64,000 bases of DNA. It comes from Syntrophales bacterium. GTDB taxonomy: Bacteria; Desulfobacterota; Syntrophia; Syntrophales; PHBD01. Made by a program: the position numbers and the translations under genes. Below the pieces are notes generated by a model. That model ran no database searches, was not told the DNA's origin, and saw only the letters and a list, made by a program, of their open reading frames with translations. This document shows positions 8,722 to 17,005 of the stretch, piece by piece (positions within the stretch are counted from its first letter, which is position 1; each line of letters opens with the position of its first letter). The stretch covers positions 62,001 to 126,000 of the forward strand of contig DAOSEM010000005.1 in assembly GCA_035363115.1 (NCBI GenBank). Reading direction: 5' to 3'.

Positions 8722-9334
8722 CGGGACCGGGACATCCGGGATCTTCCTGGTGGTCTCCGCCCCCTCGGGAGCGGGGAAGACGACGGTCTGCCGGGAATTC
8801 CTGAAGCAGACCCCGGGGGTGCGCTTTTCCGTGTCCTATACGACCCGTCCGCCCCGCCGGGGCGAGGTGGACGGCAGGGACTACCATTTCATCCCGGAGG
8901 AGGAATTCCGGCGCCGCATCGCCGAGGGTGAGTTCGCCGAGTGGGAGGAGAACTACGGCAACCTTTACGGCACATCGGCGAAGACGATGCGGGAGTTTCT
9001 GGAGAAGGGGGAAGACCTCCTGCTGGACGTCGACACCCGTGGGGCTCGGGCATTGAAAAAAAACTTCCCCGGTGGTATCTATGTCTTCATTCTGCCGCCG
9101 GATTTGGACGCATTGCGGTCACGCCTCTCCCGGAGGGGAAGCGAAGCAAGGGAAACGATGGAGCGGCGGTTCAGCCGTGCCGTCGAAGAGATCCGGGAGG
9201 CATACGGCTATGATTACGTCGTCTGCAACGACCTGGTGGAAAACGCGGTGGAGAACATCCGGTCCATCTACAGGGCCGAGCAGTGCCGGACGGCCCGCTG
9301 GACCGGCAGAATTGAAAAACTCATCCCAGAATAA
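8714..9334 (+). CDS. gmk: Guanylate kinase
   Basis: Phosphorylates GMP to GDP with ATP. The 206-residue protein has the P-loop SAPSGAGKTT, the GMP-binding region VSYTTRPPRRGEVDGRDYHF, and EWEENYGNLYGT, all in family order. The start is a TTG at 8714 that overlaps the end of yicC by eight bases; no closer ATG preserves the P-loop. Confidence 0.95.
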   Translation: MSDGTGTSGIFLVVSAPSGAGKTTVCREFLKQTPGVRFSVSYTTRPPRRGEVDGRDYHFIPEEEFRRRIAEGEFAEWEENYGNLYGTSAKTMREFLEKGEDLLLDVDTRGARALKKNFPGGIYVFILPPDLDALRSRLSRRGSEARETMERRFSRAVEEIREAYGYDYVVCNDLVENAVENIRSIYRAEQCRTARWTGRIEKLIPE

Positions 9335-9352
9335 CGGAGGAAATAGAGATTC

Positions 9353-9628
9353 ATGGCAAGAATAACCGTTGAAGACGCGCTTCAGAACGCCGGCAACCGG
9401 TTCGCCCTGGTGATCCTGGCGGCGAAGCGCTCCCGGCAGCTCCTGAAGGGCTCCGCGCCGCTGGCGGACATCCGCAACAACCGGGAGATCGTGGCGGCCC
9501 TGCGGGAGATTGCGGCGGGCAAGGTGATGTTCGCCCACCCGGAATTGATGCAGGCCCTGAAGGAATCTTTCAAGATCCCGATGGATCACCAGACGGAATT
9601 TATCGGAGATGACGACTACTCCGAGTGA
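9353..9628 (+). CDS. rpoZ: RNA polymerase omega subunit
   Basis: A 91-residue omega subunit that binds the beta-prime C-terminus and helps RNA polymerase assembly. Marks: [30 protein letters not shown] followed by [23 protein letters not shown] (conserved stretches given in parts). GGAGG lies upstream of the ATG, 18 bp after gmk. Its 3' end overlaps pyrF by 20 bases. Confidence 0.94.
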   Translation: MARITVEDALQNAGNRFALVILAAKRSRQLLKGSAPLADIRNNREIVAALREIAAGKVMFAHPELMQALKESFKIPMDHQTEFIGDDDYSE

Positions 9629-10367
9629 CCCGGCAAGGCGCCGGCTGATCTTTGCCCTCGACGTCGGAGACGGGATCGACGAGGCCCTGTCGTGGGTCCG
9701 CCGTCTCCGGGACCACGTGGGCCTGTTCAAGGTCGGCAAGGAGGCCTTCACGTCCCTGGGGCCGGAGATTGTCCACCGGATCCGGCAGGAGGGGGCGGAG
9801 GTCTTTCTGGATCTGAAGTTCCACGACATCCCCAATACGGTGGCCCGGGCGGCCGAAGCGGCCTGCGGCCTGGGAGTGTCCATGTTCAACGTCCACGCCT
9901 CCGGGGGCAGGCGGATGATCGCCGATGCCGCGGAGGCCGTCCGCCGCTGGTCCGGCGAGCGGGGAGAGGATCCCCCGGTCGTCCTCGCGGTGACGGTACT
10001 GACGAGCCTGGACGGGAAGGACCTCGAGGAGATCGGCTTCTCCCTCGGCGTGGAGGGCATGGTTCTCCGCCTGGCCGGGATGGCCCGGGATGCCGGGGCG
10101 GGCGGCGTGGTGGCGTCGCCCCACGATGCGGCGGCGATCCGGAAGGCCTGTGGAAAGGATTTTGTCATTGTCACCCCGGGAATCCGGGGGGCCGACGCGG
10201 TTTCCGGGGACGACCAGAAGCGTGCCTGGTCCGCGGAGGAGGCCGTCCGGGCGGGAGCCGACTTTGTCGTCGTCGGGAGGCCCATCCGGCTGGCCCGGGA
10301 CCCGGCCGCCGAGGCGGATCGAATCGTCCAGCAGATCGGGGAGGGGTTGTCGAAACGGCCGGCGTAG
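9609..10367 (+). CDS. pyrF: Orotidine 5'-phosphate decarboxylase
   Basis: Last step of UMP synthesis. A 252-residue TIM barrel with [18 protein letters not shown], the catalytic [11 protein letters not shown] (Asp-Lys-Asp tetrad region), the phosphate-binding TPGIRG and VVGRPI near the C-terminus. This is the group I PyrF pattern. It starts 20 bases inside the end of rpoZ, so translation is likely coupled. Confidence 0.94.
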   Translation: MTTTPSDPARRRLIFALDVGDGIDEALSWVRRLRDHVGLFKVGKEAFTSLGPEIVHRIRQEGAEVFLDLKFHDIPNTVARAAEAACGLGVSMFNVHASGGRRMIADAAEAVRRWSGERGEDPPVVLAVTVLTSLDGKDLEEIGFSLGVEGMVLRLAGMARDAGAGGVVASPHDAAAIRKACGKDFVIVTPGIRGADAVSGDDQKRAWSAEEAVRAGADFVVVGRPIRLARDPAAEADRIVQQIGEGLSKRPA

Positions 10368-10390
10368 AGCATGCCGGATTTGGAGCGGGG

Positions 10391-11170
10391 ATGGCGCTGC
10401 CGCGGGACATCGAGGTGATTTACGGGGTGAATCCCGTCCTGGAAGCGCTTCGCTCCGGGGAGCCGGCCATCGAGCGGGTCCTGATCGCGAAAGGCCGCGG
10501 TGCAAAGGCTGTGGAGCCGGTGCTGAAGCTGACAAGAGAGCGCGGCATCGCAACGGGTTTTGCGGATCGGCAGGAGCTCGACCGGCTCGCGGGACGGACA
10601 GGCCATCAGGGCGTGGCGGCCCTGTGCCGCCCTTTTCGATACGCCTCCCTGGAGGAGGCGGCCGGAGGGGAAGACAACCGGGGACACCGGCTCGTGGTGG
10701 TTCTGGACGGCATCACCGACCCCCAGAACCTGGGCGCCATCATCCGGACGGCCTGCTGTTTCGGGGCTTCCGGCATCGTGATCCCGGAGCATCGGGCGGC
10801 GCCGGTCACGCCGGCGGTGATGAAGGCATCCGCCGGGGCGGCGGGGAGAATTCGCGTGGCCCGCATCGGGAACCTGGCCCAGGTCCTGGATGCCCTCAAG
10901 GAGATGGGCTTCTGGATCTACGGGACGGATGCAACGGGCGGCAGAGAGCTGGATGCCGCGTCCTTTGAAGGGGATGCGGCAGTAGTCATGGGAAGTGAAG
11001 GATCGGGACTGCGGCCCCTGATTCGCAGGAAATGCGACTTCCTGCTGTCGATACCCATGACGGGGGACTTCGATTCGTTGAATGTTTCCGTGGCGGCGGG
11101 GATCTTACTGTACGAGGTCTCGCGCCGGCGGAATCCCTGCCGGAGGCAGGTCGGTACACCAACCATCTGA
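10391..11170 (+). CDS. rlmB: 23S rRNA (guanosine-2'-O)-methyltransferase RlmB / TrmH family
   Basis: SPOUT methyltransferase of about 259 residues. An N-terminal substrate-binding domain (VIYGVNPVLEALRS) is followed by the SPOUT knot motifs LDGITDPQNLGAIIRTA (motif 1), VVMGSEGSGL (motif 2) and IPMTGDFDSLNVSVAAGILLYE split across motif 3. The frame is open far upstream through pyrF, but ATG 10391 with GGAG seven bases before it gives the normal length. RlmB and other TrmH-family 2'-O-methyltransferases are hard to separate by eye; RlmB fits best because of the N-terminal domain. Confidence 0.88.
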   Translation: MALPRDIEVIYGVNPVLEALRSGEPAIERVLIAKGRGAKAVEPVLKLTRERGIATGFADRQELDRLAGRTGHQGVAALCRPFRYASLEEAAGGEDNRGHRLVVVLDGITDPQNLGAIIRTACCFGASGIVIPEHRAAPVTPAVMKASAGAAGRIRVARIGNLAQVLDALKEMGFWIYGTDATGGRELDAASFEGDAAVVMGSEGSGLRPLIRRKCDFLLSIPMTGDFDSLNVSVAAGILLYEVSRRRNPCRRQVGTPTI

Positions 11171-11185
11171 AGAAAGGAAGGGACT

Positions 11186-12397
11186 ATGCCTGCGTATGTT
11201 TGGGAGGGGACGACCAGGGCGGGTGCCGTCAAGAAGGGGGAACTGGAAGCGGTCGATCCGGCGGCTGTCCGAACCCTGCTGCGGCGCCAGGGCTTCAAGT
11301 CCATTACCGTCAAGGCGAAGCCCAAGGACCTGCTGGAGTACCTGCCTTTCCTGAAACAGAAGGTGAAGGAAAAGGAGGTCGTGGTCTTCTGCCGGATCTT
11401 CGCCACCATGATCAATGCCGGCCTTCCGCTGATGCAGTGCCTCGATCTTCTGGCGCAGCAGGAGGCGAACAAGACCTTCCAGACGATCATCCGGGCCATC
11501 AAGGAGGACATCGAGGGCGGCATGACCCTGACGGACGCCCTGAAGAAATACCCGGAAATTTTCGACCAGCTCTTCGTCAACCTCGTCGCGGCCGGGGAGA
11601 GCGGCGGTATCCTCGACGTGATTCTCCAGCGGCTTTCGAGTTACATGGAAAAGTCGATGAAGCTGAAGGCGAAGGTGAAGGGGGCCATGACGTACCCCGC
11701 CTCCGTTCTCGTCATCGCCGTCGGCGTCGTGGCGCTTCTGCTCATCAAGGTCATCCCGGTCTTCCAGAAGATGTTCGAGGGCATGGGGGGGGAACTCCCC
11801 GGACCGACCCAGTTTCTTGTCAACGCCAGCCAGTTCACCCAGAACTATTGGTGGGTCGGTGTGGCGATCATCGTGGCGATCGGATACGCCTTCAAGCGGT
11901 TCTACGCAACCGAGAAGGGGACCCTCACCATCGACGCCATGCTTCTCAAGGCTCCCGTCTTCGGACCGCTGATCAAGAAGGTAGCCGTGGCCAAGTTCAC
12001 CCGCACGCTCTCCACCATGATGTCCAGCGGTGTGCCCATCCTGGAAGGCCTGAGCATCGTGAGCAAGACGGCGGGCAACAAGATCATCGAAAACGCCCTG
12101 GTCAAGGTCCGGCACAGCATCAGCGAGGGCAAGACCATCGCCGAGCCCCTGGAGGAGGCGAACATCTTCCCGCCCATGGTGGTCCAGATGATCGCCGTCG
12201 GAGAGGCGACGGGCGCCCTCGACACGATGCTGGCAAAGATCGCGGATTTCTACGACGATGAGGTCGATGCTGCGGTGGAGGCCCTGACCGCCCTCCTGGA
12301 GCCCTTCATGATGGTCTTCCTCGGCGGGGTGTGCGGCGGCATGATCATCGCCATGTACCTGCCGATCTTCAAGATGGCCTCGGTGGTGGGGGGTTAG
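11186..12397 (+). CDS. pilC: Type IV pilus / type II secretion inner-membrane platform protein PilC (GspF)
   Basis: Polytopic platform protein that couples the pilus ATPases to pilin extraction. The 403-residue protein has two repeated T2SSF domains, each with an alpha-helical cytosolic bundle (FCRIFATMINAGLPLMQCL and FTRTLSTMMSSGVPILEGL) and a membrane helix (VLVIAVGVVALLLIKVIPVF; the last one near FMMVFLGGVCGGMIIAMYLP). AGGAAGG precedes the ATG. It closes the plus-strand operon that starts at rfaE1. No pilB or pilT is in the window, so they must lie elsewhere. Confidence 0.93.
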   Translation: MPAYVWEGTTRAGAVKKGELEAVDPAAVRTLLRRQGFKSITVKAKPKDLLEYLPFLKQKVKEKEVVVFCRIFATMINAGLPLMQCLDLLAQQEANKTFQTIIRAIKEDIEGGMTLTDALKKYPEIFDQLFVNLVAAGESGGILDVILQRLSSYMEKSMKLKAKVKGAMTYPASVLVIAVGVVALLLIKVIPVFQKMFEGMGGELPGPTQFLVNASQFTQNYWWVGVAIIVAIGYAFKRFYATEKGTLTIDAMLLKAPVFGPLIKKVAVAKFTRTLSTMMSSGVPILEGLSIVSKTAGNKIIENALVKVRHSISEGKTIAEPLEEANIFPPMVVQMIAVGEATGALDTMLAKIADFYDDEVDAAVEALTALLEPFMMVFLGGVCGGMIIAMYLPIFKMASVVGG

Positions 12398-12417
12398 GAG
12401 AAGGAAGAGAAAAGAAA

Positions 12418-12494
12418 TGGTCGGGATGGCGCGATTTGAACGCGCGACTCCTGCATCCCGAATGCAGTGCCCTACCAGGCTGGGCCACATCCCG
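12418..12494 (-). tRNA. tRNA-Pro(CGG)
   Basis: On the minus strand a full cloverleaf can be drawn: acceptor stem CGGGATG/CATCCCG, discriminator A, encoded CCA, anticodon stem CTGCA/TGCAG around loop TTCGGGA with anticodon CGG, and T-loop GTTCAAATC. 77 bases with CCA. Its 3' end lies 20 bp from the convergent pilC stop. Confidence 0.95.
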
Positions 12495-12505
12495 ACACGG
12501 GCGGC

Positions 12506-12534
12506 ACCATATACAATCCGGGTATAAATGTCCA
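12506..12534 (-). promoter_or_regulatory. Possible promoter for tRNA-Pro
   Basis: Minus strand TGGACA (12529-12534) and TATGGT (12506-12511), 17-bp spacer, 12 bases upstream of the mature tRNA 5' end. Moderate matches to consensus. Confidence 0.45.
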
Positions 12535-12585
12535 CCCCTTTTTTCCGCCCGGATTCCGGTAATCCCGGTAAGTTAGGAATCAACC

Positions 12586-12999
12586 GTGATCATTTACGAC
12601 CTGCGCTGCAAAAACAACCACACCTTCGAAGGCTGGTTCCAGGACCGGACGGCCTTCGAAAAGCAGAAAGACGGGAACTTCATCACCTGCCCGGTCTGCG
12701 GGGATGTGGAGGTCTCCATTGTTCCGTCCAGCCGTGCCTTCGTCGGGAAGGAATCACGGCCGGAAACACGCGACTCGCGGGAGATCACACCGGCGCAGGC
12801 CTTCCGCATGTTTCATGAATTTCTCAACAAGAACTTCGACGACGTGGGGAACCGGTTCGCGGAAGTGGCCCTGAAGATCCATCACGGCGACGAGGAGAAG
12901 CGGAATATCAAGGGCACCACAACCCCCCAGGAAGAGGACACCCTCCGGGAAGAGGGCATCGAATTCCTGAAGATCCCGGTGCCGAAGCTCGACAGTTGA
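12586..12999 (+). CDS. DUF1178 family protein
   Basis: A 137-residue protein starting at GTG. MIIYDLRCKNNHTFEGWF and ITCPVCG are typical of DUF1178: a small zinc-ribbon-like N-terminus (Cys in LRCKNNH and CPVCG) followed by a helical C-terminal part with the conserved run ending in PVPKLDS. Function unknown. It lies 91 bp past the divergent tRNA-Pro and 62 bp before the cysteine synthase fusion. Confidence 0.82.
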   Translation: MIIYDLRCKNNHTFEGWFQDRTAFEKQKDGNFITCPVCGDVEVSIVPSSRAFVGKESRPETRDSREITPAQAFRMFHEFLNKNFDDVGNRFAEVALKIHHGDEEKRNIKGTTTPQEEDTLREEGIEFLKIPVPKLDS

Positions 13000-13061
13000 G
13001 AGTCCCGCCCGCACCGGGCCGTCCGCCGGTCCGGGCGCTATCGCCATCACCGGAAATCCCC

Positions 13062-15371
13062 ATGGACCGATCCTATCCTGACATTCTCAATCTCATCGGC
13101 AATACTCCGCTCGTCGAAATCCGGCGCCTGAACCCCAACCCCAGGGTCCGTATCCTGGCGAAACTGGAGAGTTTCAATCCCGGCGGCTCCATCAAGGACC
13201 GCACCGCCCTGGCCATGATCGAGGGGGCGGAGAGGCGCGGCGAGCTGACCCGCGACAAGATCATCCTCGAGGCCACCAGCGGCAACACCGGGATCGGCCT
13301 GGCCCTGATCGCCGCCATCAAGGGTTACCGGATCTGCCTGGTCATGTCCGAGGCGGTGAGCGAGGAGCGAAAGCGGATCCTCAAGGCCATGGGGGCCGAG
13401 CTGATGTTCACCCCGGCCGGCCTGGGGACGGACGGGGCCATCGAGCGGGGCTACCAGATGGTCCGCGACAACCCGGGCAAATATTACGCCCCCGACCAGT
13501 TCAACAATCCCGACAACATCCTGGCGCACTACCAGGGCACCGCCGAAGAGATCTGGAGCCAGACGGAGGGTTCCGTAACAACGGTGGTGTGCACCCTGGG
13601 GACGAGCGGCACGGCCATGGGGCTGTCCCGGCGCCTCAAGGAGCTGAATCCCGCCGTCCGCATCGTCGGCGTCGAACCCTATCTCCAGCACAAGATCCAG
13701 GGGCTCAAAAACATGAAGGAGTCCTACACGCCGGGCATCTACGACCGGAAGATGCTGGACGAGAAGGTAAACATCCTCGACGAGGACGCCTTCGAGACGG
13801 CCCGCCGGCTGGCCCGGGAAGAGGGGATCTTCTGCGGCATGAGCTCCGGCGCCGCCGTTTTCGTGGCCCTGGAAAAGGCCCGGGAGATGGAGGAGGGAGT
13901 CGTCGTCGTCATTGTCCCCGACGGGGGGGAGCGGTATTTAAGCACCAGCCTGTTCGTGGACCGGGAAGAGACGACGCTGAAATTCTACAACACCCTGACA
14001 CGGGAGAAGGAATTCTTCCGGCCGATCCGGCCGGACCTCGTCCTGATGCACTCCTGCGGTCCCACCGTGCACGACGTGCCCCACATCGGGAGCTACCGCC
14101 GCTTCGTCGTCTCCGATCTGATCCGCCGCTACCTGGCGTACAAGGGGTACCAGGTCAAGCACGTCATGAACATCGTGGACCTGGCGGACCGGTCCATCCG
14201 GGGGGCCGAGCGGGCGGGCATGGAGCTGGCGACCTACACGGAGCGGTGCATGCAGGCGTTTCTCCAGGGGCTCGACCGGCTCGGGATCACCCGCGACGAG
14301 GCCTTCCCCAGGGCCAGCGAAAACGTGGACGCCATGATCCAGCTCGTCGAGAAGCTGGTGGAGCGCGGATATGCCTACGAAAAACTGCGCTCCGTCTACT
14401 TCGACATCTCCAAGCTCGATGCCTACGGCCGCCTGTCCAACATCGACCTGGGCAAGGTCAAGCAGGGCAAGACGGTGGACCTGGACGAGTACGAGAAGGA
14501 CAGCCCGGTGGACTTCACCCTCCTGAAGCGGTCCACCCTGGGCGAGTTGAAACGAGGGATCTACTACAAGACCCGCTGGGGGAACGTCCGGCCCAGCTGG
14601 CACCTGGAGTGTGCGGCGATCTCGCTGAAGTACCTGGCGGAGACCTTCGATATCCACGCCAGCGGCTCCGACATTGTCTTTCCCCACTGCGAGAATGTCT
14701 ACGCCATCGGCCGCGCCTTTACGGGCAAGGCGCCGGCGAATTACTGGCTGAACACGGAGCTGGTGATGGTGGAGGCGAAGAAGATGTCCCGGTCCCAGGG
14801 AAACATCGTGACGCTCGAAGAGCTGGAGGCGCGGGGATACGGCGGCCGGGAGATCCGGCTTTTCCTCCTTGGCTCCCACTACCGGAAGCCCCTGAATTTC
14901 TCCTACGGAGCCCTCGACACGGCGCGGAACACCGTACGCCGCCTCGACGGATTCATCCAGCGGCTCCTCCGGTTCACGCCGGGGGCGGGTTTCCCGGACA
15001 CGGACCAGAACATCTACGACATCAAGGAAGGCTTTGCCGCCGCCATGGACGACGACCTGAACATCTCCGTCGCGACGGCAGTCCTCTTCGAGTTCGTCCG
15101 CCGGATGAACATTCCCCTCTCCCAGGGGCTGCTGACCGAAAAGGAGAGGGACCGGGTGCTGGAGGTCCTCCGGAAGGTGGACGGCGTTCTGGGGGTCATG
15201 AAATACGAGGAAGAGCTGCTCCCCGAGGAGGCCTACCGGATGATCCAGGAGCGCGAGACCCTGCGCAGGGCCTCGCAGTGGGCGGAGGCGGACCGGATCC
15301 GCGGGCTTCTCCTGGAGATGGGGGTGGAGGTCTCCGACACGCCCGACGGTGTGGTCTGGCGGCTCAGGTGA
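13062..15371 (+). CDS. Cysteine synthase fused to a cysteinyl-tRNA synthetase-like domain
   Basis: One uninterrupted 769-residue frame. Residues 1-300 are a PLP cysteine synthase: NTPLVEI, the PLP-lysine motif GGSIKDRTAL, substrate loop ATSGNTG, and the phosphate-binding GTSGTAMG and SSGAAVF. Residues from about 304 to the end follow CysRS over its whole length (KFYNTLTREKEFF through DTPDGVVWRLR). Compared with E. coli CysRS from memory, HIGH reads HIGS (near 341), NITDIDD reads NIVDLAD, and FPHHENE reads FPHCENV, so the zinc ligand matching E238 is Val. The Cys of CGPTVHD and WHLEC, and KMSRS, are kept. It may channel cysteine to tRNA, or act as a Cys ligase on another acceptor as MshC does. 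The ATG at 13062 gives a normal CysK N-terminus. Confidence 0.88.
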   Translation: MDRSYPDILNLIGNTPLVEIRRLNPNPRVRILAKLESFNPGGSIKDRTALAMIEGAERRGELTRDKIILEATSGNTGIGLALIAAIKGYRICLVMSEAVSEERKRILKAMGAELMFTPAGLGTDGAIERGYQMVRDNPGKYYAPDQFNNPDNILAHYQGTAEEIWSQTEGSVTTVVCTLGTSGTAMGLSRRLKELNPAVRIVGVEPYLQHKIQGLKNMKESYTPGIYDRKMLDEKVNILDEDAFETARRLAREEGIFCGMSSGAAVFVALEKAREMEEGVVVVIVPDGGERYLSTSLFVDREETTLKFYNTLTREKEFFRPIRPDLVLMHSCGPTVHDVPHIGSYRRFVVSDLIRRYLAYKGYQVKHVMNIVDLADRSIRGAERAGMELATYTERCMQAFLQGLDRLGITRDEAFPRASENVDAMIQLVEKLVERGYAYEKLRSVYFDISKLDAYGRLSNIDLGKVKQGKTVDLDEYEKDSPVDFTLLKRSTLGELKRGIYYKTRWGNVRPSWHLECAAISLKYLAETFDIHASGSDIVFPHCENVYAIGRAFTGKAPANYWLNTELVMVEAKKMSRSQGNIVTLEELEARGYGGREIRLFLLGSHYRKPLNFSYGALDTARNTVRRLDGFIQRLLRFTPGAGFPDTDQNIYDIKEGFAAAMDDDLNISVATAVLFEFVRRMNIPLSQGLLTEKERDRVLEVLRKVDGVLGVMKYEEELLPEEAYRMIQERETLRRASQWAEADRIRGLLLEMGVEVSDTPDGVVWRLR

Positions 15372-15414
15372 TCGGGGGCGGCGCCCGGAGCCGTCCCTTC
15401 GGGAGGATATTGCC

Positions 15415-16245
15415 ATGAAAAAGGAAGTCCGGCGGTCGATCCTGGCCGGTTCCTGGTACCCCGGCCGGCCCGAGACCCTGCGGGGAGACATCGAGACGTA
15501 CTTCCGGAACGTACCCGAACGGGAGATCCCGGGCCGCATCGTCGGCCTCGTGGCCCCGCACGCGGGATACGTCTATTCCGGCCAGGTAGCGGCCCACGCG
15601 TACAAACTGATCCGGAATGCGCCCTACGAAAAGGTGATCGTCATTTCCCCTTCCCATCGCATGCACTTCGACGGTGTCGCCCTTTGGCGGGGAGCCGGTT
15701 ACGAGACCCCCCTGGGGGTGGTACCGGTGGACCAGGAACTGGCGGAGTCGGTCCTGGACGCGGACGGGCCGGTCGCCGAGATCCCCGCAGCACACGCCGG
15801 GGAACACTCCCTGGAAATCCAGCTTCCCTTTCTGCAGGTGGCCCTCGGGGAGTTCTCGTTCGTGCCGCTGGTCATGGGCACCCAGGACGAGCGGACGTGC
15901 CGGCGGCTGGCGGAGGTGATCGCCGGAGCCGTCGCGGGCCGGCGGACCCTGGTTGTCGGCAGCTCCGATCTCTCCCATTTTCATTCGCATAGCGAGGCCG
16001 TCCGTCTCGATTCCGTCATGCTCGAACACCTGAAGAACTTCAACCCGGACGGGCTCCTCAGGGATCTGGCCCGCCGGAGCTGCGAGGCCTGCGGTGGCGG
16101 GCCGGCAGCGGCGACGATGATGGCCGCCCGGGCCTTGGGGGCCGAACGGGCAGAACTTTTGAAATATGCCAATTCGGGGGATGTGACGGGAGACCGGCGG
16201 GAGGTGGTCGGGTACGCCTCGGCGGTCTTCTATGCCGCTTCCTGA
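15415..16245 (+). CDS. amrB: AmmeMemoRadiSam system protein B (Memo family)
   Basis: A 276-residue Memo-like protein of the LigB dioxygenase fold. Marks: RRSILAGSWYPG at the N-terminus, LVAPHAGYVYSGQVAAHAYK, VIVISPSHRMHFDG, HAGEHSLEIQLPFLQ, and VVGSSDLSHFHS. The His and Asp residues in these motifs line the putative metal site. GGGAGGA precedes the ATG. The family occurs with AMMECR1 (next gene) and a radical-SAM protein; the radical-SAM partner is not in this window. The biochemical role of the system is not settled. Confidence 0.9.
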   Translation: MKKEVRRSILAGSWYPGRPETLRGDIETYFRNVPEREIPGRIVGLVAPHAGYVYSGQVAAHAYKLIRNAPYEKVIVISPSHRMHFDGVALWRGAGYETPLGVVPVDQELAESVLDADGPVAEIPAAHAGEHSLEIQLPFLQVALGEFSFVPLVMGTQDERTCRRLAEVIAGAVAGRRTLVVGSSDLSHFHSHSEAVRLDSVMLEHLKNFNPDGLLRDLARRSCEACGGGPAAATMMAARALGAERAELLKYANSGDVTGDRREVVGYASAVFYAAS

Positions 16246-16251
16246 TCCATC

Positions 16252-16842
16252 ATGGAAGGGGCTGTTGGAGAATCCCCGGAAAGCGGGAAGACCATGGAAC
16301 TGACAGAGCAGGAAAAGAAGGATCTCCTCCATCTGGCCCTCTCGACCATCAAGGCCGAACTGGAGGGAAAAGAACTGCCCGGGATGAAGCAGCCGACCCC
16401 GATCCTCCGGGAGAAACGGGGGGCCTTCGTGACCCTGAAGAAGCGGGGCCGGCTCCGGGGGTGCATCGGTTACATCCAGCCGGTCAAGCCCCTGCACGAG
16501 ACGATCGAGCGGATGGCCCTGGCGGCGGCCTTTGAAGACCCGCGCTTCCCCGCACTCAAAAAGGAGGAGTTGAAGGACCTGTCCGTGGAGATCTCCGTCC
16601 TGACGCCGCTCCGGGAGATCCGCGACGCCGGCGAGATCCGCGTGGGGGTCCACGGGCTCTACATCGTTCGGGGACCCAGGTCCGGACTGCTCTTGCCCCA
16701 GGTGGCCGTGGAGTACCGGTGGGATACGGAAACATTCCTTAGGGAGACCTGCCATAAAGCCGGTCTTCCGGCCGACGCCTGGCGGGACGAATCGACCCGC
16801 ATTTTTGTGTTCTCTGCGGAAATCTTTGGAGATTTGTCCTGA
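16252..16842 (+). CDS. amrA: AmmeMemoRadiSam system protein A (AMMECR1 domain)
   Basis: A 196-residue AMMECR1-domain protein: GAFVTLKKRGRLRGCIGYIQP, AAFEDPRFPAL, LSVEISVLTPL and LLLPQVAVEYRWDTETFL carry the family signature, with the conserved Cys in RGCIG. Starts at 16252, or at a second Met (16294, GGGAAG upstream) that gives the more usual N-terminus. It is six bases after amrB, so the two are co-translated. Confidence 0.9.
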   Translation: MEGAVGESPESGKTMELTEQEKKDLLHLALSTIKAELEGKELPGMKQPTPILREKRGAFVTLKKRGRLRGCIGYIQPVKPLHETIERMALAAAFEDPRFPALKKEELKDLSVEISVLTPLREIRDAGEIRVGVHGLYIVRGPRSGLLLPQVAVEYRWDTETFLRETCHKAGLPADAWRDESTRIFVFSAEIFGDLS

Positions 16843-16874
16843 TTTTGCTCGATTGCCAATCCGGAAGAAACGGG

Positions 16875-16903
16875 TTGACTTGGCCCGCTCCGGCGGGTAT
16901 CAT
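16875..16903 (+). promoter_or_regulatory. Sigma70-type promoter for gapA-tpiA-secG
   Basis: TTGACT (16875-16880) and TATCAT (16898-16903) with a 17-bp GC-rich spacer, 103 bases upstream of the gapA ATG. Confidence 0.6.
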
Positions 16904-17005
16904 CCGCCCGCCGGGCGAGAAGGGGCCGTTGGGAAACCCGGACGCCTGCAATCCTGGCCCCGATCCGGATTGCCGGGCAATACGAACGATTGGAGAGGAG
17001 CGATC

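Noticed and set aside
13589..15418. A 609-codon frame overlapping the CysK-CysRS fusion in another frame
   Set aside because: Gly/Arg/Pro-rich translation without motifs; the overlapping fusion frame is clearly real.
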